8,573 bases of DNA from Clostridia bacterium. Its GTDB lineage: Bacteria > Bacillota > Clostridia > Oscillospirales > CAG-272. A model generated the notes under the pieces. The model was not told where the DNA came from. It worked only from the letters and a program-made list of their open reading frames with translations, and did no database searches. Below, piece by piece: positions 1 to 6,232 of the stretch. The position numbers were made by a program, and so were the translations under genes. The number at the start of each line of letters is the position of its first letter. Positions within the stretch are counted from its first letter, which is position 1. The DNA is taken from positions 1-8,573 of the forward strand of contig JAGALI010000084.1 in the NCBI GenBank assembly GCA_017625275.1. Direction: 5' to 3'.

Positions 1-1922
1 CTTATATTTGGATAGCGCTTTTCAAATATATCCTTAACCTCAGTAAGATAGCTATATGACGGAAAATAAACTATATAATTTCCACTCTTACCTGCTATTG
101 TAGCGCGAATTACATTTGCTACATTAGCTGCACTTTTTTGTCTATCCTCATATCTTGTGCTTATGTTACTAATACCAAGCAGACACAAATTATCGCGCTC
201 AAAGGGTGAGGTGAGGGTAAGCGCGCCAGATTTTTCACAGCCAAGAATGTCAGCAAAGTATTCTGGTGGGGTAAGTGTCGCTGAAAACAGAATTGATGAT
301 GTGCCCTTTTTCATAGAAATATCAAGAAGCCTCGACACATCTAGGCACATAAGGCGCAATTTCACATCCTCGCCTATTGCCTCTATATACATAGTAAAGC
401 GCTTGTCAAAAATCTCGCAAACCTTTAACAAGTGCTTAACCTCATAATAAGCATCCATTAGCTCATCATCATTGACATCCCTTGAAAACAGCTTTTCACA
501 GCCCTTTGTAAACTCTACAAATTCCTCGCTGATATCATCAGGAAGCTGAGTTGTTATATAAAAGCCGTAATGCTGTCCCTCAAATTCTCTTTTCTCTGTC
601 ATTGCCAGCTCATAAAAGGTATCAAATTTAGAAAGAACATTCTCAATTGGCTGGGTGATGTGCTTGTTATTAGGGAATTTCGCCTGCAAGGACTTGAACA
701 TTGAGCGCTCAAGCGTTGCTGAGTACATTTCCCTTGCTCTATCAGGCAGGTTATGAGCCTCGTCTATTAAAAATACATAATTTGCATCAGGTGAGGAAAA
801 ATATCTTCTTAGGTACACCTGAAGGTCAAATAGGTAGTTATAGTCACAAACTATAAGCTCGCACCATTCGGAAAGCTCAAGAGAAAGCTCATAGGCGCAC
901 AGCATATATTTATCCGCCACCTGGTCGATTACTTCCTTTGTATATGTGCGATGATTTTCCAAAAGCTCACAAAGAGCTACATTTATTTTGTCGTAATAAG
1001 CTCCTGCCCTTGGGCAGTGCTTGGGGTCACATTTTCTGTGCTCCGTGGGCTTGAAGCTTTTACAGCATTTATCCTTTGATGTGATTATAATTGAGCGAAA
1101 ATCTGGTATCATATCGCGCATTATATCAACAGCATTAAGTGCTGAATAGGCTGTTGTATTTTTGCCTGTAAAATAGAATATTTTATCGGCATAGCCCTCA
1201 CCTATCGACTTTAGCGATGGGTATAGCGATGCCATTGTTTTTCCTGTTCCTGTTGGGGCTTGAACCATCAAGCGCTTATGAGCCTTAATTGAACGAAACG
1301 CCTCAAAAATAAACTCCTTTTGCGCTTGTCTTACTCCACCCTTAAATGGAAATTTAAGCTCGGATAGCTGCTTTGAGCAATCGGTTGCGCGCTGAGCAAT
1401 GATTTTTGCAAATGATGAAAACATATCAGTAACGCTTTCAAAATGAGCCTCCGTTTCTGCCCTTTCAAGCCTTTGAGCAAAGGAGCGCATTTCATCGCTT
1501 CCGTCCTTCATAAACACAATTCGTGCGTTTATGTGGTCGCCACCGAGGTTTCTTAAGACTATATATGCTGAACACATCATGGCGGCAATTGATATTTCAA
1601 GCTCGCCATTTGAGATGTCGTCAAGTGGATATGGAACTGTGTAAATCTTTTCGACGGTATAGGAGCCGTCCTCCTCCCTGCGTATGCCCTCTGGATAGGT
1701 ATAAACTGTGAGAGTTATGCCGTCGCACATAAGAGAAACTGAATACGCGTCTACTATATTGGGCTTATTGGGATGCATTTGGTGTGACACTATTGTGCCA
1801 CCGTTTTTGTTTCCACGCTTATAATTACGGCTATCTATGTCTCCACCTCTTAGGGCATAGGCACAAAGCTCATATGCGCTAACAAACACAGCGCCTGATT
1901 TTTCGTCATATATCGCGCTCAT
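1..1922 (-). CDS. XPD/DinG-like Fe-S superfamily 2 DNA helicase with Cas4-like N-terminal region (C-terminus off window)
   Basis: 640 codons are visible and the frame runs off the left edge without a stop; related proteins are somewhat longer, so the final helicase motifs are missing. The ATG at 1922-1920 follows AAGGAG (1933-1928) with a 5-nt gap. Residues about 1-110 resemble the Cas4/PD-(D/E)XK-like domain of clostridial XPD-type helicases (a GGDIDSR stretch near 26-32). The helicase core has a Q-motif-like region near 205, Walker A APTGTGKT at 222-229 and a DEAH box at 387-390. Cysteines at 286/287, 298, 303 and 342 (CAYELS context) are placed like the 4Fe-4S ligands of XPD/DinG. Further on are a SATL motif, a SPF-R-NL stretch and a YFPSYSYL stretch, as in this family. 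Expected role: ATP-driven 5'-3' unwinding of DNA in repair or replication-conflict resolution. It is divergent from the zinc-ribbon gene at 1998. A minus-strand -10 (TATACT, 1966-1961) is possible but lacks a good -35. The helicase call is firm; the exact orthologue is not. Confidence 0.92.
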   Translation of the reverse strand, partial: MSAIYDEKSGAVFVSAYELCAYALRGGDIDSRNYKRGNKNGGTIVSHQMHPNKPNIVDAYSVSLMCDGITLTVYTYPEGIRREEDGSYTVEKIYTVPYPLDDISNGELEISIAAMMCSAYIVLRNLGGDHINARIVFMKDGSDEMRSFAQRLERAETEAHFESVTDMFSSFAKIIAQRATDCSKQLSELKFPFKGGVRQAQKEFIFEAFRSIKAHKRLMVQAPTGTGKTMASLYPSLKSIGEGYADKIFYFTGKNTTAYSALNAVDIMRDMIPDFRSIIITSKDKCCKSFKPTEHRKCDPKHCPRAGAYYDKINVALCELLENHRTYTKEVIDQVADKYMLCAYELSLELSEWCELIVCDYNYLFDLQVYLRRYFSSPDANYVFLIDEAHNLPDRAREMYSATLERSMFKSLQAKFPNNKHITQPIENVLSKFDTFYELAMTEKREFEGQHYGFYITTQLPDDISEEFVEFTKGCEKLFSRDVNDDELMDAYYEVKHLLKVCEIFDKRFTMYIEAIGEDVKLRLMCLDVSRLLDISMKKGTSSILFSATLTPPEYFADILGCEKSGALTLTSPFERDNLCLLGISNISTRYEDRQKSAANVANVIRATIAGKSGNYIVYFPSYSYLTEVKDIFEKRYPNI

Positions 1923-1935
1923 AATTTCTCCTTTC

Positions 1936-1948
1936 TGCTTGACAAGCA
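1936..1948. repeat. 13-bp perfect palindrome over the -35 box in the divergent promoter region
   Basis: TGCTTG (1936-1941) and CAAGCA (1943-1948) are exact reverse complements around one central base. The element covers the -35 hexamer of the rightward promoter (1939-1944) and lies 2 nt upstream of the helicase ribosome binding site on the other strand. This position suits an operator acting on both genes, but no regulator is known and a palindrome of this length could arise by chance. Confidence 0.45.
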
Positions 1949-1968
1949 ATATTTTTATGTAGTATAAT
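1939..1968 (+). promoter_or_regulatory. Consensus sigma-A promoter for the zinc-ribbon gene
   Basis: TTGACA at 1939-1944 and TATAAT at 1963-1968, both perfect hexamers, are separated by 18 bp. Transcription should start near 1975, giving a leader of about 23 nt before the ATG at 1998. The leader contains GAGGT (1986-1990), 7 nt before the start codon. Confidence 0.8.
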
Positions 1969-1997
1969 CTAGGTAACTTAATTTCGAGGTATTTTTT

Positions 1998-2633
1998 ATG
2001 ATTTTAAACCAAAAGCAAACAACTCTTGCATATAGATGTCCTGCCTGTGGTGGTGTTACAACCAGTATGGTGGGTGCTTTTTCCTTAAGTGGCAAGCTAT
2101 TTCGCTTAAAATGCGACTGCCACGGTAGTGATATGAGTGTAGAAAAGACAAGTGATGGAAAAATGCAATTAACTGTTCCTTGCCTTGCATGCGCAGCTAA
2201 TCATTCTTATACAATTTCAAGCTCTGTTTTCTTTGATAGCGATATTTTTGTAATTCCCTGCTCTATGTCTGGAATTGACATTTGCTTTATCGGTAAGGAA
2301 AAAGAGGTTGCAGGCGCTATTCAAAGGTCAAATGATGAGCTTCTTGCGATGCTGGGACAAGAGGATTTGAGTGTGCTTAAGAACGAGGAAAAGGATAGAC
2401 GCGAGCTATGCGACCCTCAAATTCTTGAAATAATCAGATTTGTTATAAACGACCTTAACGATGACAATGCAATTTATTGCAATTGCAAGGAAAAGGGCGA
2501 GATTAGCTGTGATATTTATGATGACCATGTTACGGTAAGATGCGTAAAATGTGGTGCAAGCACAGATATATCAGCAACAAGCACTATTGCTGCACATGAC
2601 CTTTTGGAAAAGGACAAGCTTATTTTAAAATAA
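1998..2633 (+). CDS. Cysteine-rich zinc-ribbon-like protein of unknown function
   Basis: 211 residues, no signal peptide or membrane segment, so probably cytoplasmic. Cysteines fall in ribbon-like pairs: C14-x2-C17 with C39-x-C41, C62-x2-C65 (H69 nearby) with C88 and C96, and near the C-terminus C161-x-C163 with C182-x2-C185. The first and last groups look like knuckles that bind Zn. Residues about 98-145 are charged and helical (KEKEVAGAIQRSNDELLAML) and may link the two cysteine-rich halves. The pattern of CPACGG start, PCLAC and DICFIG resembles uncharacterised clostridial proteins of about 210 residues, from memory and not searched. It has its own consensus promoter and is divergent from the helicase gene. 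No terminator is seen before the small peptide gene at 2714, so read-through is possible. Function is not recognised; nucleic-acid binding or a zinc-dependent structural role are only possibilities. Confidence 0.85.
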   Translation: MILNQKQTTLAYRCPACGGVTTSMVGAFSLSGKLFRLKCDCHGSDMSVEKTSDGKMQLTVPCLACAANHSYTISSSVFFDSDIFVIPCSMSGIDICFIGKEKEVAGAIQRSNDELLAMLGQEDLSVLKNEEKDRRELCDPQILEIIRFVINDLNDDNAIYCNCKEKGEISCDIYDDHVTVRCVKCGASTDISATSTIAAHDLLEKDKLILK

Positions 2634-2654
2634 TTCGGTAACATTCGACAGAGA

Positions 2655-2683
2655 TTGACATAGTATATAACAGAGGATACAAT
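2655..2683 (+). promoter_or_regulatory. Near-perfect sigma-A promoter for the small Cys-rich peptide
   Basis: TTGACA at 2655-2660 and TACAAT at 2678-2683 are separated by exactly 17 bp. The expected start of transcription is near 2690, giving a leader of about 24 nt before the ATG at 2714. The strength of this promoter argues that the 32-codon frame downstream is a real, possibly highly expressed gene. Confidence 0.75.
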
Positions 2684-2687
2684 CCTC
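2673..2687. repeat. 15-bp palindrome spanning the -10 box of the small-peptide promoter
   Basis: GAGGAT (2673-2678) and ATCCTC (2682-2687) are exact reverse complements around ACA, so the TACAAT -10 hexamer lies inside the repeat. A protein bound here would block RNA polymerase, so an operator is plausible. No regulator family is recognised from the sequence. Confidence 0.45.
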
Positions 2688-2713
2688 AAATCCTTAAAAG
2701 GTAAGGTATTACT

Positions 2714-2812
2714 ATGAATAACTGTTTGTGCAGTCTTTTTGACAACGAAATTCTCTGGATAGCAATTCTCGCAGTTATCGTGCTTAATTGCTGCTGCGGT
2801 TGCGGTAGATAA
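2714..2812 (+). CDS. 32-residue Cys-rich single-span membrane peptide
   Basis: The ATG at 2714 is preceded by AAGG (2703-2706) with a 7-nt gap and the frame ends in TAA at 2810-2812. The peptide starts MNNCLCSLFDNE, continues with a hydrophobic stretch at about residues 13-24 (ILWIAILAVIVL) and ends NCCCGCGR, so 6 of 32 residues are Cys. This layout (polar Cys-containing start, one short membrane helix, Cys/Gly tail) matches small unnamed peptides I recall from clostridial genomes. It has its own strong promoter and is followed by a terminator 18 nt after the stop, so it is a complete transcription unit. Function is unknown; metal binding, membrane stress or a sporulation-type small protein are guesses. 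Confidence rests on promoter, ribosome binding site and terminator rather than length. Confidence 0.72.
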   Translation: MNNCLCSLFDNEILWIAILAVIVLNCCCGCGR

Positions 2813-2820
2813 TTTCTTTT

Positions 2821-2869
2821 AATTACTTTTAAAACACCCACAAGGCAACTTGTGGGTGTTTTTGTAATT
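2821..2869. terminator. Hairpin terminator between converging transcripts
   Basis: A perfect 14-bp stem (2831-2844 with 2849-2862) closes on a GCAA loop of the GNRA type. Rightward transcripts end in a run of five T (2859-2863), a good intrinsic terminator for the small peptide. Outer arms AATTAC (2821-2826) and GTAATT (2864-2869) can also pair. For leftward transcripts from ispH-rpsA, which stops at 2874, the T-run is TTTT followed by AAAAG, so termination that way may be weaker. Confidence 0.85.
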
Positions 2870-2873
2870 CAAA

Positions 2874-4922
2874 TTATTCAGCGTCGGCTGTCTCAACAGC
2901 CTCAGCTGGAGCCTCCTCAGCTACAGGCTCAGCTACTTCCTCAGCCACTGCCTCTTCAGCTGGTGCTTCTGGAAGGAGTGCTCTTATAGAAAGGCTAACC
3001 TTTTGCTTTTCATCGTCGATGCCAACAACCTTAGCCTCAACAACATCGCCAACCTTAAGTACATTTGCAACATTGTCAATCTTCTGGTCTGCGATTTGGC
3101 TGATATGGATAAGTCCATCAACGCCAGGAACGATTTCTGCAAATGCACCAAATGTTGTAATGCCAACAATCTTAACCTCTGCCACATCGTTTTCAGCATA
3201 CTTTGACTTGAAGATGGTCCAAGGATTTTCATCGTCTGTCTTATAGCCGAGAGATACCTTTCTTGCTTCCTTATCAAAGGACTTTACAAACACCTTAATT
3301 GTGTCGCCTACATTTACAACCTCACTTGGATGCTTAATTCTCTTCCAAGAAAGCTCTGTAATATGTACAAGACCATCAACTCCACCAAGGTCAACAAATG
3401 CACCATATGATGTAAGGCTCTTTACAGGTCCTTCAATAACCTTGCCCTCCTCGAGAGATGCCCAAAATGCTTCCTCTTGAGCCTTCTTTTCCTCTCTTAG
3501 GATTGCCTTGATAGAACCGATTGCACGGCGTCTATCCTCTTTGATTTCAACAATTTTGATTTTTTGAGTTGTCTTTACAAGCTCATTTAGGTCCTTGTCC
3601 TTTCCAAGACCTGTCATAGACGCAGGAACAAATACCTCAAAGCCGTCAACTGTTACGATAACGCCACCCTTGGTTGCCTTAGTAACTGTTGCCTCAACAA
3701 CCTCACCACTGTTAGCATAGTCAACGATTTTTTCCCAGTTCTTAACATCGTCAACAGCCTTCTTGGAAAGGGTGATTTCGCCGTCCTTGTCACTCTTGCT
3801 TTCAACCTTGGCTTCTACCTCATCGCCAATTTTGAAAAGGTCGCTAAGCTTCACTTCATTATCTGATGTGATACGGTCGCGCTTGATGCTACCTGTCTGC
3901 TTAACACCTAAATCAAGACATATTTCGTTTTCCGAAATAGACATTACAATACCCTTGACAATTGCTCCTTTGTATATTTTTTGAGTTTCCTTTTCGCTTT
4001 GCTCAAAAAGCTCGGCGAAGTTTTCCTCCATGATGCTCATAGATTTTTTTACCTCCTGAATTATATTATCGGGCGTTGATGCACCCGCAGTTATACCAAT
4101 TTTTTTAGCCCCCTTGATTTCCTCAAACGGAATATCCGAGCCTGTCTGTATCCAAAATGCACGACCTGAGTGCGCCTTGCAAATTTGATATAGCTTAGCT
4201 GTATTAGAGCTATCCTTGCCACCTATTACAAGCATTACGTCCGAGCTTTGGCTTAACGCCAGTGCCTCAGTCTGTCTTTTTTCGGTAACACTACATATTG
4301 TATCAAAAATTTTTGCGTTTGTACAGTATTTTTTAATAATTTGTTGACATTTTTTCCATTCTGACAGCTTTTGGGTCGTTTGAGCAACCATTACAGCATT
4401 AATTTGAGGATTATTTAGAGCCTTCAAAAGCTCCTCTAGCTCATTTGCGTCAGCGCAAATATAGCCCTCTCCCTCTATATAGCTTTTTATCGAAAGCACC
4501 TCGGGATGGTCCTTTTGGCCTATCAAGAAGAAGCATTTTCCCTCTCCTGAGTTTTCCTTCGCGATTTTGTGTATTTTCGCAACATACGGACAAGTGCTAT
4601 CGACAACCTTAAAGCTCTCGCACGATTTCTCGTACGCCTCGAGTACTTCCTTTGTTTCCTTTTCAATGCCATGTGTCCTAGTTACAAGAGTTACGCGCTT
4701 GCCCTCGGTAGCCATTTTAAACAGTCCTGGAATTTCTTCCTTTGTGATGGCGCGTGCCCCATGCCTTTCAAGATAATCGTTATATTGCTCGTTATGAATA
4801 AGCTTGCCAAGTGTGCAAATAATCTCGTCCTTACCCTTGCCCTTCAAAAGAGCTTCGACCGTATCTGTTGCACGCCTTACACCAAAGCAAAAGCCTGCGT
4901 TTTCACTTACGGTTATAATCAT
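2874..4922 (-). CDS. ispH: Bifunctional 4-hydroxy-3-methylbut-2-enyl diphosphate reductase / ribosomal protein S1
   Basis: 682 residues joining two proteins. Residues 1-290 are IspH (LytB), the Fe-S reductase that makes IPP and DMAPP at the end of the MEP pathway. Cluster cysteines are C12 (FCFGVRRA), C111 (STCPYV) and C210 (DTICSVT); substrate-site residues visible are H43, H84, H139 and E141 (KDHPEV), T182/T183, S238-S239-N240 and S282. Residues about 314-388, 405-475, 491-561 and 578-648 are four S1 RNA-binding domains, the last two closest to consensus (YGAFVDLGGVDGLVHITELSW). Residues 650-682 form an Ala/Glu/Pro-rich acidic tail. This fusion is established in Clostridia. The ATG overlaps the stop of cmk-plsC (ATGA, 4 nt), and AAGGA (4933-4929) lies 6 nt upstream inside that gene, so translation is probably coupled. 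No key catalytic residue is missing. Confidence 0.97.
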   Translation of the reverse strand: MIITVSENAGFCFGVRRATDTVEALLKGKGKDEIICTLGKLIHNEQYNDYLERHGARAITKEEIPGLFKMATEGKRVTLVTRTHGIEKETKEVLEAYEKSCESFKVVDSTCPYVAKIHKIAKENSGEGKCFFLIGQKDHPEVLSIKSYIEGEGYICADANELEELLKALNNPQINAVMVAQTTQKLSEWKKCQQIIKKYCTNAKIFDTICSVTEKRQTEALALSQSSDVMLVIGGKDSSNTAKLYQICKAHSGRAFWIQTGSDIPFEEIKGAKKIGITAGASTPDNIIQEVKKSMSIMEENFAELFEQSEKETQKIYKGAIVKGIVMSISENEICLDLGVKQTGSIKRDRITSDNEVKLSDLFKIGDEVEAKVESKSDKDGEITLSKKAVDDVKNWEKIVDYANSGEVVEATVTKATKGGVIVTVDGFEVFVPASMTGLGKDKDLNELVKTTQKIKIVEIKEDRRRAIGSIKAILREEKKAQEEAFWASLEEGKVIEGPVKSLTSYGAFVDLGGVDGLVHITELSWKRIKHPSEVVNVGDTIKVFVKSFDKEARKVSLGYKTDDENPWTIFKSKYAENDVAEVKIVGITTFGAFAEIVPGVDGLIHISQIADQKIDNVANVLKVGDVVEAKVVGIDDEKQKVSLSIRALLPEAPAEEAVAEEVAEPVAEEAPAEAVETADAE
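4038..4057 (-). promoter_or_regulatory. Possible internal ribosome binding site and ATG at the IspH/S1 junction
   Basis: Inside the fusion gene, AGGAGGT (4057-4051) is followed after 10 nt by the in-frame ATG of M295 (4040-4038), with another ATG at M298 (4031-4029). Both lie between the end of IspH and the first S1 domain, so initiation here would give free S1 of about 385-388 residues. The spacing is slightly long and the bases also encode Gln-Glu-Val, so the match may be coincidental. Confidence 0.4.
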
Positions 4923-6223
4923 TTCTTATCCTTCCATTCCTCGCCAATTGAGCAAACCTTATCAAAGGCATAGTCTGCTATCGCCTTATACTTTTCGCGC
5001 CCACTTAGCTCAGGGAATGCAATCTCCTCAGGTGAAATATAGTCACCGATTATTACAGTGTTTTTATGGAACCACTTAACCTTGCCCTTTTTATTCTTGA
5101 TGTAAACAGGGACAATTCCTACGCCAGCACGCGCAGCCATCATTCCCATGCCCTCTTTGATTTCAGTATCTCTTGGGTTTTGGTAAGGACGACGTGTGCC
5201 TTGTGGGAAAATTCCAACACATTCTCCACCCTTTAGAATTTCAAGTGTCTTTTTAATTGCAGCGACATCTCCCTTTTTTCTGTCAACTGGGAACGCGCCC
5301 ATAGCTTTAATAAACAGGTTCAGGATAGGAATTTTAAAGATTTCCTTCTTTCCCATATAGCGAATTTGATTTTTCATCGCTATAACAATTACAATCGCAT
5401 CAAGAAGGCTTGTATGGTTGGCGCAAAGAATAAACGGCTTATCAAAAACCTCTTTATTCTTGTTTTTTACTCTTACACCGAGAAAAAAGCCAACTATTTT
5501 ACCAAGCAGAAATTTCACTACCCTATAAAAGCGTCTTTTCTTTTTCTTAGGCTTTTTTTTTACCTCTGTTTTATCATTTATAATTTCGATAACCTTATCA
5601 ATTGTTTGTTCTTGATTAAGGTTAGAATTATCAAGAAAAATTGCGTCCTTGGCAGGAACTGCAGGAGCTACTGCCCTTGTGGAGTCATTATTATCGCGCT
5701 CCTTAATATCAGCAAGCACGCCCTCGTATGTACATTCCTCTCCCTTTTCGATAAGCTCCTTATAGCGTCTCTCCGCCCTCGCCTCAGCAGAGGCAACAAG
5801 GAAAATCTTAACCTCGGCATCAGGAATGATAACTGTGCCAATGTCGCGTCCGTCCATTATAACGCTATTTTCTCTTGCGATTTTTCTTTGAGTCTCAAGA
5901 AGGAATGTCCTAACCTCTGGAATTGCTGATACGGCAGATGCATACATTGAAATTTCACCTGTACGAATAAATCCACCAACATCCTCTCCATTTAAGAGAA
6001 CGATTTGTGTGCCGTCAACAAATTTAAGGTCAAGCTGAATTTCGCCAAGGCAAGCGATAACATTTTCCTTATCGTCCTTTGAAATTCCCTTTCTTTGAAC
6101 ATATAGACCTATTGAACGATATAGTGCGCCTGTATCAACATAAACTATTCCTAGTCTTTTTGCTACAGCCTTTGCAACGGTGCTTTTTCCAGCACCACTT
6201 GGTCCATCAAGTGCTATTCTCAT
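4919..6223 (-). CDS. cmk: Bifunctional cytidylate kinase / 1-acyl-sn-glycerol-3-phosphate acyltransferase
   Basis: 434 residues. Residues 1-218 are cytidylate kinase, which phosphorylates CMP and dCMP with ATP: P-loop GPSGAGKST at 7-15, DTGALYR at 30-36, DGRDIGT at 124-130 and an ERDNNDSTR stretch at 175-183. A very basic linker follows (KKKPKKKKRR, 222-231), then a PlsC domain that acylates lysophosphatidate to phosphatidate at the membrane: NHTSLLD with H270 and D275 of the HX4D motif, FPVDR at 311-315 and FPQGTR at 339-344 (the usual FPEGTR with Gln for Glu). The hydrophobic segment at about 236-251 may anchor it to the membrane. In many Clostridia the two are separate adjacent genes. AGGAG (6234-6230) overlaps the upstream stop codon, 6 nt before the ATG, and the gene overlaps ispH-rpsA by 4 nt. 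A run of nine A lies at the junction. Confidence 0.95.
   Translation of the reverse strand: MRIALDGPSGAGKSTVAKAVAKRLGIVYVDTGALYRSIGLYVQRKGISKDDKENVIACLGEIQLDLKFVDGTQIVLLNGEDVGGFIRTGEISMYASAVSAIPEVRTFLLETQRKIARENSVIMDGRDIGTVIIPDAEVKIFLVASAEARAERRYKELIEKGEECTYEGVLADIKERDNNDSTRAVAPAVPAKDAIFLDNSNLNQEQTIDKVIEIINDKTEVKKKPKKKKRRFYRVVKFLLGKIVGFFLGVRVKNKNKEVFDKPFILCANHTSLLDAIVIVIAMKNQIRYMGKKEIFKIPILNLFIKAMGAFPVDRKKGDVAAIKKTLEILKGGECVGIFPQGTRRPYQNPRDTEIKEGMGMMAARAGVGIVPVYIKNKKGKVKWFHKNTVIIGDYISPEEIAFPELSGREKYKAIADYAFDKVCSIGEEWKDKK
5546..5561 (-). other. Slippery A-run at the Cmk/PlsC junction (possible frameshift or slippage site)
   Basis: The coding strand reads GTA AAA AAA AAG CCT AAG, with nine consecutive A (5561-5553). 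It contains A_AAA_AAG in the phase used for -1 frameshifting in E. coli dnaX, and GAGG lies 4 nt upstream of that heptamer. In the -1 frame the next codons are GCC TAA (stop at 5549-5547), giving free cytidylate kinase of 225 residues, close to the usual Cmk length. Loss of one A also leads to a nearby stop. This is an inference from sequence; a Lys-rich linker could produce it without any function. Confidence 0.35.
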
Positions 6224-6232
6224 ATCTTACTC

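Noticed and set aside
157..447. A 96-codon plus-strand open frame near the left edge
   Set aside because: The minus strand here encodes a continuous helicase core; the plus-strand frame is its antisense shadow.
1923..1997. A LexA-type SOS box for the DinG-like helicase
   Set aside because: No GAAC-N4-GTTC-like sequence is present; the only palindrome is TGCTTG-A-CAAGCA.
2690..2713. A riboswitch or T-box leader before the small peptide
   Set aside because: The leader is only about 24 nt, too short for any known riboswitch; CCTTAAAAGG is a small palindrome without further structure.
4569..4973. Overlapping plus-strand open frames of up to 134 codons
   Set aside because: They are antisense to the catalytic IspH region, match no family I know, and reflect the codon bias of the real gene.
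5366..5929. A 187-codon open frame on the plus strand
   Set aside because: It lies wholly antisense to the strongly conserved cmk-plsC gene, its protein is low-complexity and Phe/Lys/Asn-rich, and it has no recognisable domain.
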